This document shows, piece after piece, positions 1 through 7,355 of a stretch of DNA of 11,778 bases (positions are counted from its first letter, which is position 1; each line of letters opens with the position of its first letter). The notes under the pieces are model-generated. The model was given only the letters and a program-made list of their open reading frames with translations, was not told where the DNA came from and ran no database searches. Source of the stretch: Devosiaceae bacterium (GTDB lineage Bacteria > Pseudomonadota > Alphaproteobacteria > Rhizobiales > Devosiaceae); contig JAKISW010000054.1 of assembly GCA_021648375.1 (NCBI GenBank), positions 1 through 11,778 on the forward strand, read 5' to 3'. Made by a program: the position numbers and the translations under genes.

Positions 1-1018
1 TATCAAGCCGGATTTTCAGCAAAATCGGGATGCCACCAGCTTCAAACATATCCTTGGCCACATATCTTCCACCCGGTTTCAAGTCGGCAATATAGGGAGT
101 TTTTTTGAAAATTTCTCCGACGTCAAACAGATCAAATTTGATACCGCACTCATGGGCAATCGCGGGCAAATGCAGAGCTGCATTGGTGGAACCACCGGAA
201 GCTGCAACCACGGTTGCAGCATTTTCAAGAGCTTTCAGGGTTACGATGTCGCGAGGGCGAATATTGAGTTTAATCAATTCCATCACCTGCTCGCCGGCGG
301 TGCGGCAAAATTCATCGCGGATTTCATAAGGGGCCGGCGCACCGGCGGAATAGGGTAGCGCAAGACCAATAGCCTCGGATACCGTGGCCATGGTATTGGC
401 GGTAAACTGAGCACCGCAGGCACCCGCGCCAGGACAGGCCACGGTTTCCAACTCTTCCAGATCTTCATCGGACATATCGCCAACCGAATGGCGACCAACC
501 GCCTCGAATACATCTTGAACGGTAACCGGATTACCACGGAAATTTCCGGGAAGGATCGATCCGCCATAAAGAAAAACCGAGGGAACATTCAAACGGCACA
601 TGGCCATCATCATTCCGGGCAAGGACTTGTCGCAACCGGCAAGACCGACCAGAGCATCGTAACAATGACCCCGCATGGTCAATTCAACCGAATCAGTAAT
701 CACATCGCGAGAAACCAGCGAAGACTTCATGCCCTCATGGCCCATGGCAATGCCATCGGTCACAGTGATGGTGGTGAATTCGCGCGGGGTGCCATTGGCG
801 GCAGCAACACCTTTTTTGACCGCCTGCGCCTGACGCATTAATGAAATATTACAGGGGGCAGCCTCGTTCCAGCAGGTGGCAACGCCAACAAAGGGTTGAT
901 GGATCTGACCGGACGTCAAGCCCATGGCATAATAATAGGAGCGATGGGGCGCACGCGCCGGTCCCTCTGTCACATGGCGAGAGGGGAGTTTTGCTTTGTC
1001 GATATTTTTGGCGTCCAT
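1..1018 (-). CDS. ilvD: Dihydroxy-acid dehydratase IlvD, N-terminal part (C-terminus beyond left edge)
   Basis: IlvD dehydrates 2,3-dihydroxy-isovalerate and 2,3-dihydroxy-3-methylvalerate to the keto acids that become valine, isoleucine and leucine; it is a cytosolic iron-sulfur enzyme. I translated this frame by hand: it stays open from the ATG at 1018 to the left edge (about 339 codons; the family is usually about 560-615). Family landmarks are NEAAPCN (Cys56), TDGIAMGHEGM (Asp88), AGCDKSLPGMM (Cys129, Lys131), GAGACGAQFTANTM (Cys201) and ASGGSTNAALHL. The three cysteines match the expected cluster ligands, and Lys131 matches the family's carbamylated lysine. The text is closer to the alphaproteobacterial/actinobacterial clade than to E. 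coli IlvD. A Shine-Dalgarno-like AAAGGAAA at 1034-1027 supports the start. valS lies 232 bases upstream in the same orientation. No internal stop was seen. Identification is secure; only the end is missing. Confidence 0.95.
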   Translation of the reverse strand, partial: MDAKNIDKAKLPSRHVTEGPARAPHRSYYYAMGLTSGQIHQPFVGVATCWNEAAPCNISLMRQAQAVKKGVAAANGTPREFTTITVTDGIAMGHEGMKSSLVSRDVITDSVELTMRGHCYDALVGLAGCDKSLPGMMMAMCRLNVPSVFLYGGSILPGNFRGNPVTVQDVFEAVGRHSVGDMSDEDLEELETVACPGAGACGAQFTANTMATVSEAIGLALPYSAGAPAPYEIRDEFCRTAGEQVMELIKLNIRPRDIVTLKALENAATVVAASGGSTNAALHLPAIAHECGIKFDLFDVGEIFKKTPYIADLKPGGRYVAKDMFEAGGIPILLKIRLD

Positions 1019-1250
1019 ACTTAAATTTTCCTTTGTTCAAATGCTCATGGAGCAATACGACAAAAGTTGAGACAAAAAGGTAAACAGCGACAAAATACCA
1101 TTAATTACAATTATTGCCCCAGCTCTTGTCAGAGTTGTTTTAGGTGAGAATGTGACCAAGATTGCAAGAACTAGTCAATCCACTCAAGAGATGAATGGTT
1201 TTAAAAAATTGTTGCAAAAATAACACTTAATCCTGTTGCGCCTGAAAATA

Positions 1251-4200
1251 CTAACTCAGTTTAGCGACGGCTCCAGCTAGCCTGGTGCGTAAATCAACAA
1301 GCTCATCACTACGCAGTTTTTGTTTTTCAACAATTTCAACGGGCGCTTTGGCCAAAAACTGCTGATTGCCAAGTTTTTTCTCAATCTGAGAAATTTCCGC
1401 ATCCATTTTAGCGATTTCCTTATTTAACCGCTGTTTTTCAGCATCAATGTCAATGACATCACCCAAGGGCAGCGCAAAATTTGCCTCGTTCAGCACCAGT
1501 TGAGCAGACTTTTCTGGGACCGATTGTACGAGGGAAACTTCCTCAATCCTGGCCAGACGTAATATCGCTGAATGATGGGTTTTAATCCGCTGCTCGCTCA
1601 ACTCATTAGCCCCTGTAACAACCAGAGGGATTTTTGCTCCAGCGGGGACATTCATTTCGGCGCGAACCGAGCGAATGCCCGAAATCAGATCAACCAGCCA
1701 GTTAATTTCGCTATTCGCATTTTCATCAATCAGGCCTGAAAGATCAGGCCATGCAGAAATCACCAGCATATTTTGGCGGTTTTTGCCCTCACCTGCCGTT
1801 TGTGCCCACAATTCTTCGGTAACAAAGGGCATAAACGGATGTAACAGAGCCAAAATCTGATCTAGAACAAAGGCAGCGGTAGCGCGGGTTTCGGTTTTTA
1901 GTTCTTCGTCATCACCCATCAATGTGGGTTTGGCCAGCTCTATATACCAGTCACAAAATGTACCCCAGACAAATTCATAGGCAGAACTTGCAGCATCATT
2001 AAAGCGGAATTTTTCCAGCGAAGCGGAAACATCGGCCACAGCTTTTTCAGTAGCGCCAAGTATCCAGCGGTTAATGGGCATCGAAGTGATTTTTGGATCA
2101 AAATCTGCAACCCGTGCGCATTCGTTCATCTCAAGAAAACGGGCCGCGTTCCAGATTTTGGTGACAAAATTGCGATACCCGGCTACCCGGTTCATGGAGA
2201 GTTTAAGGTCTGCTCCAGGGGCTGCCATGGCGGCAAAAGTAAAACGGGATGCATCGGCTCCATATTCTTCAATCAATACCAGAGGGTCGATGACATTGCC
2301 CACGGATTTGGACATTTTTTTGCCCTTCTCATCGCGGACCAGAGCATGGGTATAAACCGTTTTGAAGGGAATTTGCCCCACCACGGATTTTTGCATCATG
2401 ATCATGCGCGCCACCCAGAAGAATATAATATCAAAGCCGGTGATAAGCACAGAAGTGGGGAAATATTTTTCCATTTCCTCGGTTTCTTCAGGCCAGCCAA
2501 GGGTGCCAATTGGCCACAGACCGGAAGAAAACCAGGTGTCGAGCACGTCTGGGTCGCGCTCTAATACAATTATATCATCATAACCGGCAAAATAATCGGC
2601 CACTTGTGCGCGGTGAAAATTCTCGATAGGCGAGAATACATCAAGATAGGTGTAACCGTCAGCTGTTTTGTCCCAGGAAGGATTAAAGTCAAAGATATGG
2701 ATTGCGCCATAATATGCCTTGGCCTTTTCAGCCACCTCCTCAAAGCTCGACCCGCAAAACTCTTTTCTTTCGGAGCTTGTATAATCTACCTCTCCATTTT
2801 TCTTTTTGGCCGGCCCATACCAAACCGGGATCTGATGTCCCCACCATAATTGCCGCGAAATACACCATGGTTCGATATTTTCCAGCCAATGAAAATAGAC
2901 CTTTCTTTGGGCCTCTGGCATCAGGGTAATTTCACCCGACTTTACCGCATCAATGGCAGGACCGACAATTTTAGCCGTATCCACATACCATTGATCGGTA
3001 AGCATTGGCTCGATCACAACTTTTGAGCGATCGCCAAACGGGATCATAATTTTTTTGTTTTCCACATAGGGAATTGTTTCGGTAACTTCTTCGCCGCTTT
3101 CCTTATCCTTGCGCGAAACATCGTGCATCACCGCCAAACCTTCGGCGGTAATATCGGCAATTACCCTTTTGCGGGCCTCAAAGCGATCCATCCCGCGATA
3201 TTCTTGGGGCACCAGATTAATTTGCGATGCATCTTTAGGCGCCTCACCTCCCTCAGCAATATTTTTTGCAATTGTTGCAGCTTCTGAATACGGCAACCCA
3301 TCAGCGCGCATATGGCCCTTGGTATCCATCAATGCATAAAGGGGAATATTGTTGCGTTTGGCCACTTCATAATCGTTAAAATCGTGAGCGCCGGTGATTT
3401 TAACCGCGCCCGAGCCAAAATCAGGATCTGGATATTCATCGGTAATAATCGGGATCAGGCGACGATGTTGTTTTGGTCCCACGGGAATTTCACAAAGCTT
3501 TCCAACAATTAGCGAGTAACGCTCATCATCTGGATGAACTGCCACTGCCCCGTCCCCAAGCATGGTTTCAGGTCTTGTGGTGGCGATAGAAATATAATCG
3601 CGCTCTTCGCTGAGCGTGATATTTCCGTCCTCGTCCTTTTCCACATAGGTATAAGTCTGGCCAGCAGCCAGTGGATATTTGAAGTGCCACATATGGCCTT
3701 TAACTTCGGTATTCTCTACTTCCAGATCGGAAATAGCAGTTTCAAAATGCGGATCCCAGTTTACCAGTCGCTTGCCACGATAAATCTGCTCTTTGTTATA
3801 CATTTCAACAAAGACTTTAAGCACCGCATCATGGAAACCTTCATCCATAGTAAAGCGTTCGCGGGACCAATCACACGAAGCGCCAAGCCGCTTGAGCTGA
3901 TTGGAAATCACGCCACCAGACTGTTCCTTCCACTCCCAAACTTTTTCGATGAATTTTTCACGCCCCATTTCAGCGCGCGAAGGCAGATTTTGCTCGGCCA
4001 ACTGACGCTCCACCACCATTTGGGTGGCAATGCCTGCATGGTCAACACCGGGCTGCCACAACGTATCAAAGCCGCGCATACGGTGCCAGCGCACCAAAAT
4101 GTCCTGCAATGTATTATTGAGGGCATGGCCAATATGAAGCGATCCCGTAACATTGGGGGGCGGAATTACGATTGAAAAGCACTCAGCGCCTTCCTCAGCC

Positions 4201-4289
4201 CCGGCCCCGGCCTTAAAGGCTTCAGTTTCCATCCATTGCTCATGGATTTTTTGCTCAACATTATTGGGTTGGTATTTTTTTTCCAGCAT
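1251..4289 (-). CDS. valS: Valyl-tRNA synthetase (class Ia)
   Basis: ValS attaches valine to tRNA-Val and edits mischarged threonine; it is cytosolic and monomeric. In the 1012 residues I see the HIGH signature at 52-55 after PPPNVTGSL, the editing (CP1) domain with ATTRPETMLGD at 236-246 and DFGSGAVKITGAHDFNDYEV at about 290-309, the WWGHQIPVWYG stretch at 482-492, LDTWFSSG at 583-590, KMSKS at 658-662, the helical anticodon-binding domain from about 700, and a C-terminal coiled coil from about 940 to the end, typical of ValS. Length exceeds the usual 950 or so. The excess lies mainly between GHQIPVWYG and VLDTWFSSG (about 88 residues here, about 30 in E. coli as I recall it). The start fits the family (MLEKKY), although no clear Shine-Dalgarno precedes it and a terminator-like hairpin sits 21 nt upstream. 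It follows popZ and precedes ilvD. Confidence 0.97.
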   Translation of the reverse strand: MLEKKYQPNNVEQKIHEQWMETEAFKAGAGAEEGAECFSIVIPPPNVTGSLHIGHALNNTLQDILVRWHRMRGFDTLWQPGVDHAGIATQMVVERQLAEQNLPSRAEMGREKFIEKVWEWKEQSGGVISNQLKRLGASCDWSRERFTMDEGFHDAVLKVFVEMYNKEQIYRGKRLVNWDPHFETAISDLEVENTEVKGHMWHFKYPLAAGQTYTYVEKDEDGNITLSEERDYISIATTRPETMLGDGAVAVHPDDERYSLIVGKLCEIPVGPKQHRRLIPIITDEYPDPDFGSGAVKITGAHDFNDYEVAKRNNIPLYALMDTKGHMRADGLPYSEAATIAKNIAEGGEAPKDASQINLVPQEYRGMDRFEARKRVIADITAEGLAVMHDVSRKDKESGEEVTETIPYVENKKIMIPFGDRSKVVIEPMLTDQWYVDTAKIVGPAIDAVKSGEITLMPEAQRKVYFHWLENIEPWCISRQLWWGHQIPVWYGPAKKKNGEVDYTSSERKEFCGSSFEEVAEKAKAYYGAIHIFDFNPSWDKTADGYTYLDVFSPIENFHRAQVADYFAGYDDIIVLERDPDVLDTWFSSGLWPIGTLGWPEETEEMEKYFPTSVLITGFDIIFFWVARMIMMQKSVVGQIPFKTVYTHALVRDEKGKKMSKSVGNVIDPLVLIEEYGADASRFTFAAMAAPGADLKLSMNRVAGYRNFVTKIWNAARFLEMNECARVADFDPKITSMPINRWILGATEKAVADVSASLEKFRFNDAASSAYEFVWGTFCDWYIELAKPTLMGDDEELKTETRATAAFVLDQILALLHPFMPFVTEELWAQTAGEGKNRQNMLVISAWPDLSGLIDENANSEINWLVDLISGIRSVRAEMNVPAGAKIPLVVTGANELSEQRIKTHHSAILRLARIEEVSLVQSVPEKSAQLVLNEANFALPLGDVIDIDAEKQRLNKEIAKMDAEISQIEKKLGNQQFLAKAPVEIVEKQKLRSDELVDLRTRLAGAVAKLS

Positions 4290-4301
4290 CGGTATCAGCT
4301 C

Positions 4302-4332
4302 ACAACAAAAGGCCCGCCATTATCGGCGAGCC
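4302..4332 (-). terminator. Terminator-like hairpin between popZ and valS
   Basis: On the minus strand GGCTCGCC (4332-4325), a six-base loop and GGCGGGCC (4318-4311) form an 8-bp stem with one G-U pair, followed at once by TTTTGTTGT. This is a good rho-independent terminator shape. It would end the popZ transcript about 100-125 bases past the stop codon, but it also lies only 21 nt before the valS ATG. It could therefore act as a leader attenuator or stabilise a 5' end. A weaker hairpin, AAGCC/GGCTT with a 3-nt loop, lies at 4372-4360 on the same strand. Confidence 0.6.
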
Positions 4333-4429
4333 AAAAATTTAATTATGTAATGTAAAACCAAGCCTTTGGCTTTAAGTCAACATATAGATGAGCAAATTTT
4401 GTCAACAACAGATTTTGAAGGTAGTTTCT

Positions 4430-5218
4430 TCAAGAGCCGCGGGAAACCCGCTCAATCTCTTTTTCAACCATGCGCTCAACGGTGGCGGGAAGATTTTCGT
4501 CCAACCATTCTTTTAGCATCGGGCGCAGCATATCGCGCACAATTCCCTCAAGGGTCATATCAGCTCCACCCATTGAAAGGGCGCTGAGCTTGGAAAAAGT
4601 ATGGCGCACCGCCGCATCTGTGGTTGGTTCGAGCAGTTTGTCAGCCATTTGTGTGCTTAGTTCCGGGTCGGGCATAGCTTCAACTACCGCAGGTGCTTCG
4701 GGTTCACTCACCGGTTCGTCAAAAGCTATATCGTCGGCAATCACCAGTTCAATTTCTTCATCGGACGCAGCTGTCGTTTCAACCTCAGCAATTTCCGCTT
4801 CAGGTTCGAGCGCTGGAGGCGAATTAGCATCCATTCCCGAAGATGCGGGAGAAAACGAAATGCCCAACTCATCATCAACGGCGCTTGCGTCAGCAGTGCT
4901 TGCTTCAGTAGCGTCAGAGCTTTGTTCAAGCATCTGATCTGGGGTTAGTGCCAATGGTTCGTCAATATCAGCATCTCCTGCATCTGCCGCAGGTTCAGAA
5001 ACATCCGGGATTGCCGGTGCTGCCTGAGCCGCCATCATCGCCTGATCAGCCTCTGCTTCGCTTTGAGTGGGGGCAGCTAATGCCTCCGCAGCTGCTGGAG
5101 CTGCAACATTCTGCTCAGCCAGGCCCTGATCTGCTGGTTGGTCCTCATCGGCAATTATTTGCCGAATAGACGAAAGAATTTCGTCCATGGAGGGTTCTTT
5201 GCTAGCCGGGTTATTCAT
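4430..5218 (-). CDS. popZ: PopZ, polar organizing protein (DUF2497 family)
   Basis: PopZ self-assembles into a polar microdomain in alphaproteobacteria that anchors the centromere (ParB/parS) and recruits cell-cycle and polarity proteins. The 262-residue product has the family layout: an N-terminal partner-binding helix (SMDEILSSIRQIIADE, about 10-25), a long disordered acidic, Ala/Pro-rich linker (about 26-190), and a conserved C-terminal oligomerisation region (191-262) containing KLLEPTTDAAVRHTFSKLS, GIVRDMLRPMLKEWLDENLP and a final ERMVEKEIERV helix. No Lys, Arg or His occurs between Arg19 and Lys194, so the linker is a pure polyanion. It is longer than the linker of Caulobacter PopZ (177-residue protein). 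The ATG at 5218 has a good AGGGG Shine-Dalgarno (5229-5225). A 10-bp direct repeat sits just upstream. Position next to valS is, to my knowledge, common in the class. Confidence 0.93.
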   Translation of the reverse strand: MNNPASKEPSMDEILSSIRQIIADEDQPADQGLAEQNVAAPAAAEALAAPTQSEAEADQAMMAAQAAPAIPDVSEPAADAGDADIDEPLALTPDQMLEQSSDATEASTADASAVDDELGISFSPASSGMDANSPPALEPEAEIAEVETTAASDEEIELVIADDIAFDEPVSEPEAPAVVEAMPDPELSTQMADKLLEPTTDAAVRHTFSKLSALSMGGADMTLEGIVRDMLRPMLKEWLDENLPATVERMVEKEIERVSRGS

Positions 5219-5231
5219 GATCTGCCCCTGT

Positions 5232-5259
5232 CAGTTTACGCACGATACACAGTTTACGC
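5232..5259 (-). repeat. Direct repeat GCGTAAACTG, two copies 18 bp apart, just upstream of the popZ Shine-Dalgarno
   Basis: On the minus strand GCGTAAACTG occurs at 5259-5250 and again at 5241-5232, separated by TGTATCGT. The downstream copy ends two bases before the AGGGG ribosome binding site of popZ. Two exact 10-mers at an 18-bp period could be a regulator's tandem half-sites or a chance duplication. The function is unknown. Confidence 0.5.
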
Positions 5260-5550
5260 TGAAGAAAATTAAACACACTAAAAAACGAAACGTATAAAAC
5301 GAATACGCTCAAAAACTATCGAGCCACTAAACTCACAGGCCATTTAAATTTTGTTGTGGACGAATAAAACCCACAAAAAAACAATCTAACGCGCACCCAT
5401 ATTCAAATACAGATAAAGTGATTCGCTAACTTGCACACTATCGCGCCACACTTGCCTGAACAGGTTTAGTTTTATTATGTCCACGGATATGTGCCACTGC
5501 ACCAAAAATTTGTTAATAAGTTGAGAATTCAGGTTGCGTACGGATATGGT

Positions 5551-5578
5551 AAAAAATGCCAAATCGCTGCCATTTTTT
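5551..5578 (-). terminator. Possible terminator of the TolC-family gene
   Basis: On the minus strand AAAAAATG (5578-5571) and CATTTTTT (5558-5551) are inverted copies around a 12-base centre that can add a few more pairs. The structure ends in a run of six T. It lies 33-60 bases after the TolC stop codon. The A/T-rich symmetric stem could work on both strands, but the weak stem keeps confidence moderate. Confidence 0.4.
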
Positions 5579-5611
5579 TAAACCTGAGGTTCAGTGCTTA
5601 AGGGCAAGTCC

Positions 5612-7042
5612 CTAGTTTATCGGAACCGAACGCAATTCAGACCAGACATCTTCAACACTTTGCAAATACCCATCGGCTGACATAATTTTTACGGGCAGAT
5701 TGAGTTCAGCCGCTGAAAGGCGACCAACAGCGGAAAGAAGCGAAAAAGACGCGATCATACGGGATGACTGGGCAGTAATTAAACTTTCACGAGCAAGGGT
5801 AAGATCTGATCTGGAATTTAGAACGTCAAGAATTGTTCTTTGTCCAACTCGCTGCTCCTCAATAACTCCATCCAAAACCAGTTGCGATGAATTTGCAGAA
5901 GATTGAGCAGAGGTGATCTGTGCGTTGGCATTTTGCACCCCGTTCCAGGCAGAAACCACGGCCTCACGCACCTGATCGCGGGCAGCAAAAGAATCCAACT
6001 CAGATTTTATCTGGTTGAGATTTGCCTGCCGAACAGATGCACCCATTGCTCCACCGGAATAAATGGGAATGGACAGGGTAAGCCGTACGGAACCCGACAT
6101 GCCGGTTGCATTGCCACCAAAGCAATTGATGGCACAAATCGAGCCAATAAGGTCAAGGGTTGGTCCAAAAGCGGCCCTCGCAGCATCGGATGCTGATTGA
6201 GCAGCGCGGATTTGTGCATTGGCGGTGAGAATTGCCGGATGCTGAGCGTCAGCGAGATTTAGAGCCTGATCAAGCGAAGATGGAATGGAATTGCCAAAAT
6301 TATAGCCCATACTCAAATTGCGCGGCGGTTTACCAATCCAGCGCTGAAAACCGGCCTGGGAAACCTGAAGACTGGTAACGGCATTTCTGTACGAGGCCAC
6401 ACCTGAAGAAAGCCTGGCTTCTGACTGGGAAACATCAATTCTTGTTCCCTCGCCTATACTTAAGCGATCTTTGGATGCCTGAACCTGCGCCTGAAAAAAT
6501 GCAACATTTTCTGCACGCAATTTCACCAGTTGAGTATCGCGAATTACGTTGTAATAGGAGGTTGCAGCTGAAAGCAGGACGTTTTGCTCCGCATTTCGCA
6601 AAGCCTGAGTTGCAACGGTTGAAAATGCCCTCGCCTGTTCGATTTGCGCATCGGTTTTAAGATTATCAAACAAAGTCTGACGGTAGGACATTCCAAGAGT
6701 TGCAGAATTTGTTGTTGTTTGAGCTCCTCCAACCACCGACCATGCGCTGGTAACGTCGGCCGAAAGGCCAATAGTTGGCAGCTTTCCTGCTCGCCTCAAG
6801 GCAATATCTTCTGCCGAGGCCTTTACGCTTATCAATGCCGAGGCAATGTTTGGATTAGAAGCATAGGCACTGGCCAATGCATCGCGCAATGGCTCAGCAC
6901 TTACTGGAAATGTGACCATTGCCATGGTGGCAAGTAAACCTGTTGTGGCAAGAGTTTTTTTAAATCCTGACACTGCAGACATATCGGTTTTTTTGGCATT
7001 ATCTGTTTTCTCGACAAATGCCCCCATTACTTTTGAAATCAA
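5612..7042 (-). CDS. tolC: TolC-family outer-membrane channel protein (type I secretion/efflux)
   Basis: TolC-family proteins trimerise into an outer-membrane beta-barrel and a periplasmic helical tunnel serving type I secretion and RND/MFS pumps; the Brucella counterpart is BepC. From the chosen start the product is 476 residues: an N-terminal extension, a signal peptide (hydrophobic LATTGLLATMAMV, cleavage near VSA-EPL at 49/50), then two outer-membrane-efflux repeats rich in Ala, Gln and Ser. Family cues are LRDALASAYASNPNI, SYRQTLFDN, RIDVSQSEARL in the first half and LSIPIYSGG, VGQRTILDVLNSRSDL in the second. Start choice: a perfect GGAGGT (7055-7050) sits 7 nt before a TTG at 7042. An in-frame ATG at 7078 (488 residues) has no Shine-Dalgarno, and an ATG at 6982 would leave a normal-length signal peptide but also lacks one. 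The family is certain, the substrate unknown. Confidence 0.92.
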   Translation of the reverse strand: MISKVMGAFVEKTDNAKKTDMSAVSGFKKTLATTGLLATMAMVTFPVSAEPLRDALASAYASNPNIASALISVKASAEDIALRRAGKLPTIGLSADVTSAWSVVGGAQTTTNSATLGMSYRQTLFDNLKTDAQIEQARAFSTVATQALRNAEQNVLLSAATSYYNVIRDTQLVKLRAENVAFFQAQVQASKDRLSIGEGTRIDVSQSEARLSSGVASYRNAVTSLQVSQAGFQRWIGKPPRNLSMGYNFGNSIPSSLDQALNLADAQHPAILTANAQIRAAQSASDAARAAFGPTLDLIGSICAINCFGGNATGMSGSVRLTLSIPIYSGGAMGASVRQANLNQIKSELDSFAARDQVREAVVSAWNGVQNANAQITSAQSSANSSQLVLDGVIEEQRVGQRTILDVLNSRSDLTLARESLITAQSSRMIASFSLLSAVGRLSAAELNLPVKIMSADGYLQSVEDVWSELRSVPIN

Positions 7043-7355
7043 CAGATATACCTCCAACAACAAACAAACAGAACGCATTTATGGTCTTGACCCTAGATAG
7101 TTAGCCCAAGCACCTAACACAAGTCACGATGCTTTTTTTTCAATCAGACCATCACAATTTAACAATAAAAACAGCCAAATAACACTGATTTACCAAGTGT
7201 AAGAATCCCACAAAACAACCTCCATCCTTCACCGGCGGCGGTAACTCCACAAGTTCACACGTGGCTTACAGTAAAGACTGGTGAGCGCGCTTTGGAAAGA
7301 GAAAAGGTTAACCATACATTAATTCAGTGGAAAACATCAAAACCACGAGAAAAAA
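7043..7355. other. Intergenic region between the Pcm-family gene and the TolC-family gene
   Basis: No gene is supported. The stretch should hold the 3' end of the Pcm-family transcript and the TolC-family promoter. A weak minus-strand promoter guess is TTGTGT, 17 bases, then TATCTA, roughly 40-70 bases before the TTG start; I do not call it as a feature. The GC-rich patch at 7231-7242 can form only a 4-bp stem. No convincing terminator follows the Pcm-family stop. The upstream in-frame ATG of the TolC gene (7078) falls in this stretch. Confidence 0.5.
7050..7055 (-). promoter_or_regulatory. Ribosome binding site GGAGGT deciding the TolC-family start
   Basis: Minus-strand GGAGGT is a full anti-16S match. 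The 7-nt spacer ATATCTG leads to the TTG at 7042-7040. No such match precedes the in-frame ATG codons at 7078, 7027 or 6982, so the site argues for a TTG start. Confidence 0.65.

Larger units (their letters stand above)
5219..5611. other. 393-base intergenic region between the TolC-family gene and popZ
   Basis: No gene is supported here. The stretch is AT-rich and must hold the 3' end of the TolC-family transcript and the popZ promoter. Seen in it: the popZ Shine-Dalgarno (5225-5229); a direct repeat whose copies start at 5232 and 5250; a CGTAT-N7-ATACG inverted repeat at 5291-5307; two copies of ACGGATATG (5483-5491 and 5540-5548); a short CCTG-AA-CAGG palindrome near 5455-5464; and a terminator candidate at 5551-5578. 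I could not assign a confident -35/-10 pair or a TTAA-N7-TTAA CtrA site. Confidence 0.6.

Noticed and set aside
283..588. A 101-codon minus-strand frame
   Set aside because: It is a shifted frame of ilvD; the neighbouring frame carries the true IlvD motifs continuously.
1130..1180. Minus-strand TTGACT (1178-1173) with TCACAT 17 bases later as an ilvD promoter
   Set aside because: The -10 matches consensus at only three of six positions, too weak to list as a feature.
3534..4175. A 213-codon plus-strand open frame
   Set aside because: It lies wholly opposite valS, whose HIGH-motif and editing-domain text is unambiguous there. The plus-strand protein resembles no family and is a shadow frame.
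4470..4937. A 155-codon Ser/Ala-rich plus-strand frame
   Set aside because: Its composition is the mirror of the low-complexity Ala/Glu/Asp codons of popZ on the other strand.
7237..7245. GGCGGTAAC, resembling the core of the ops element of polysaccharide operons
   Set aside because: The match is partial, the JUMPstart context is missing and no polysaccharide gene lies downstream on that strand.
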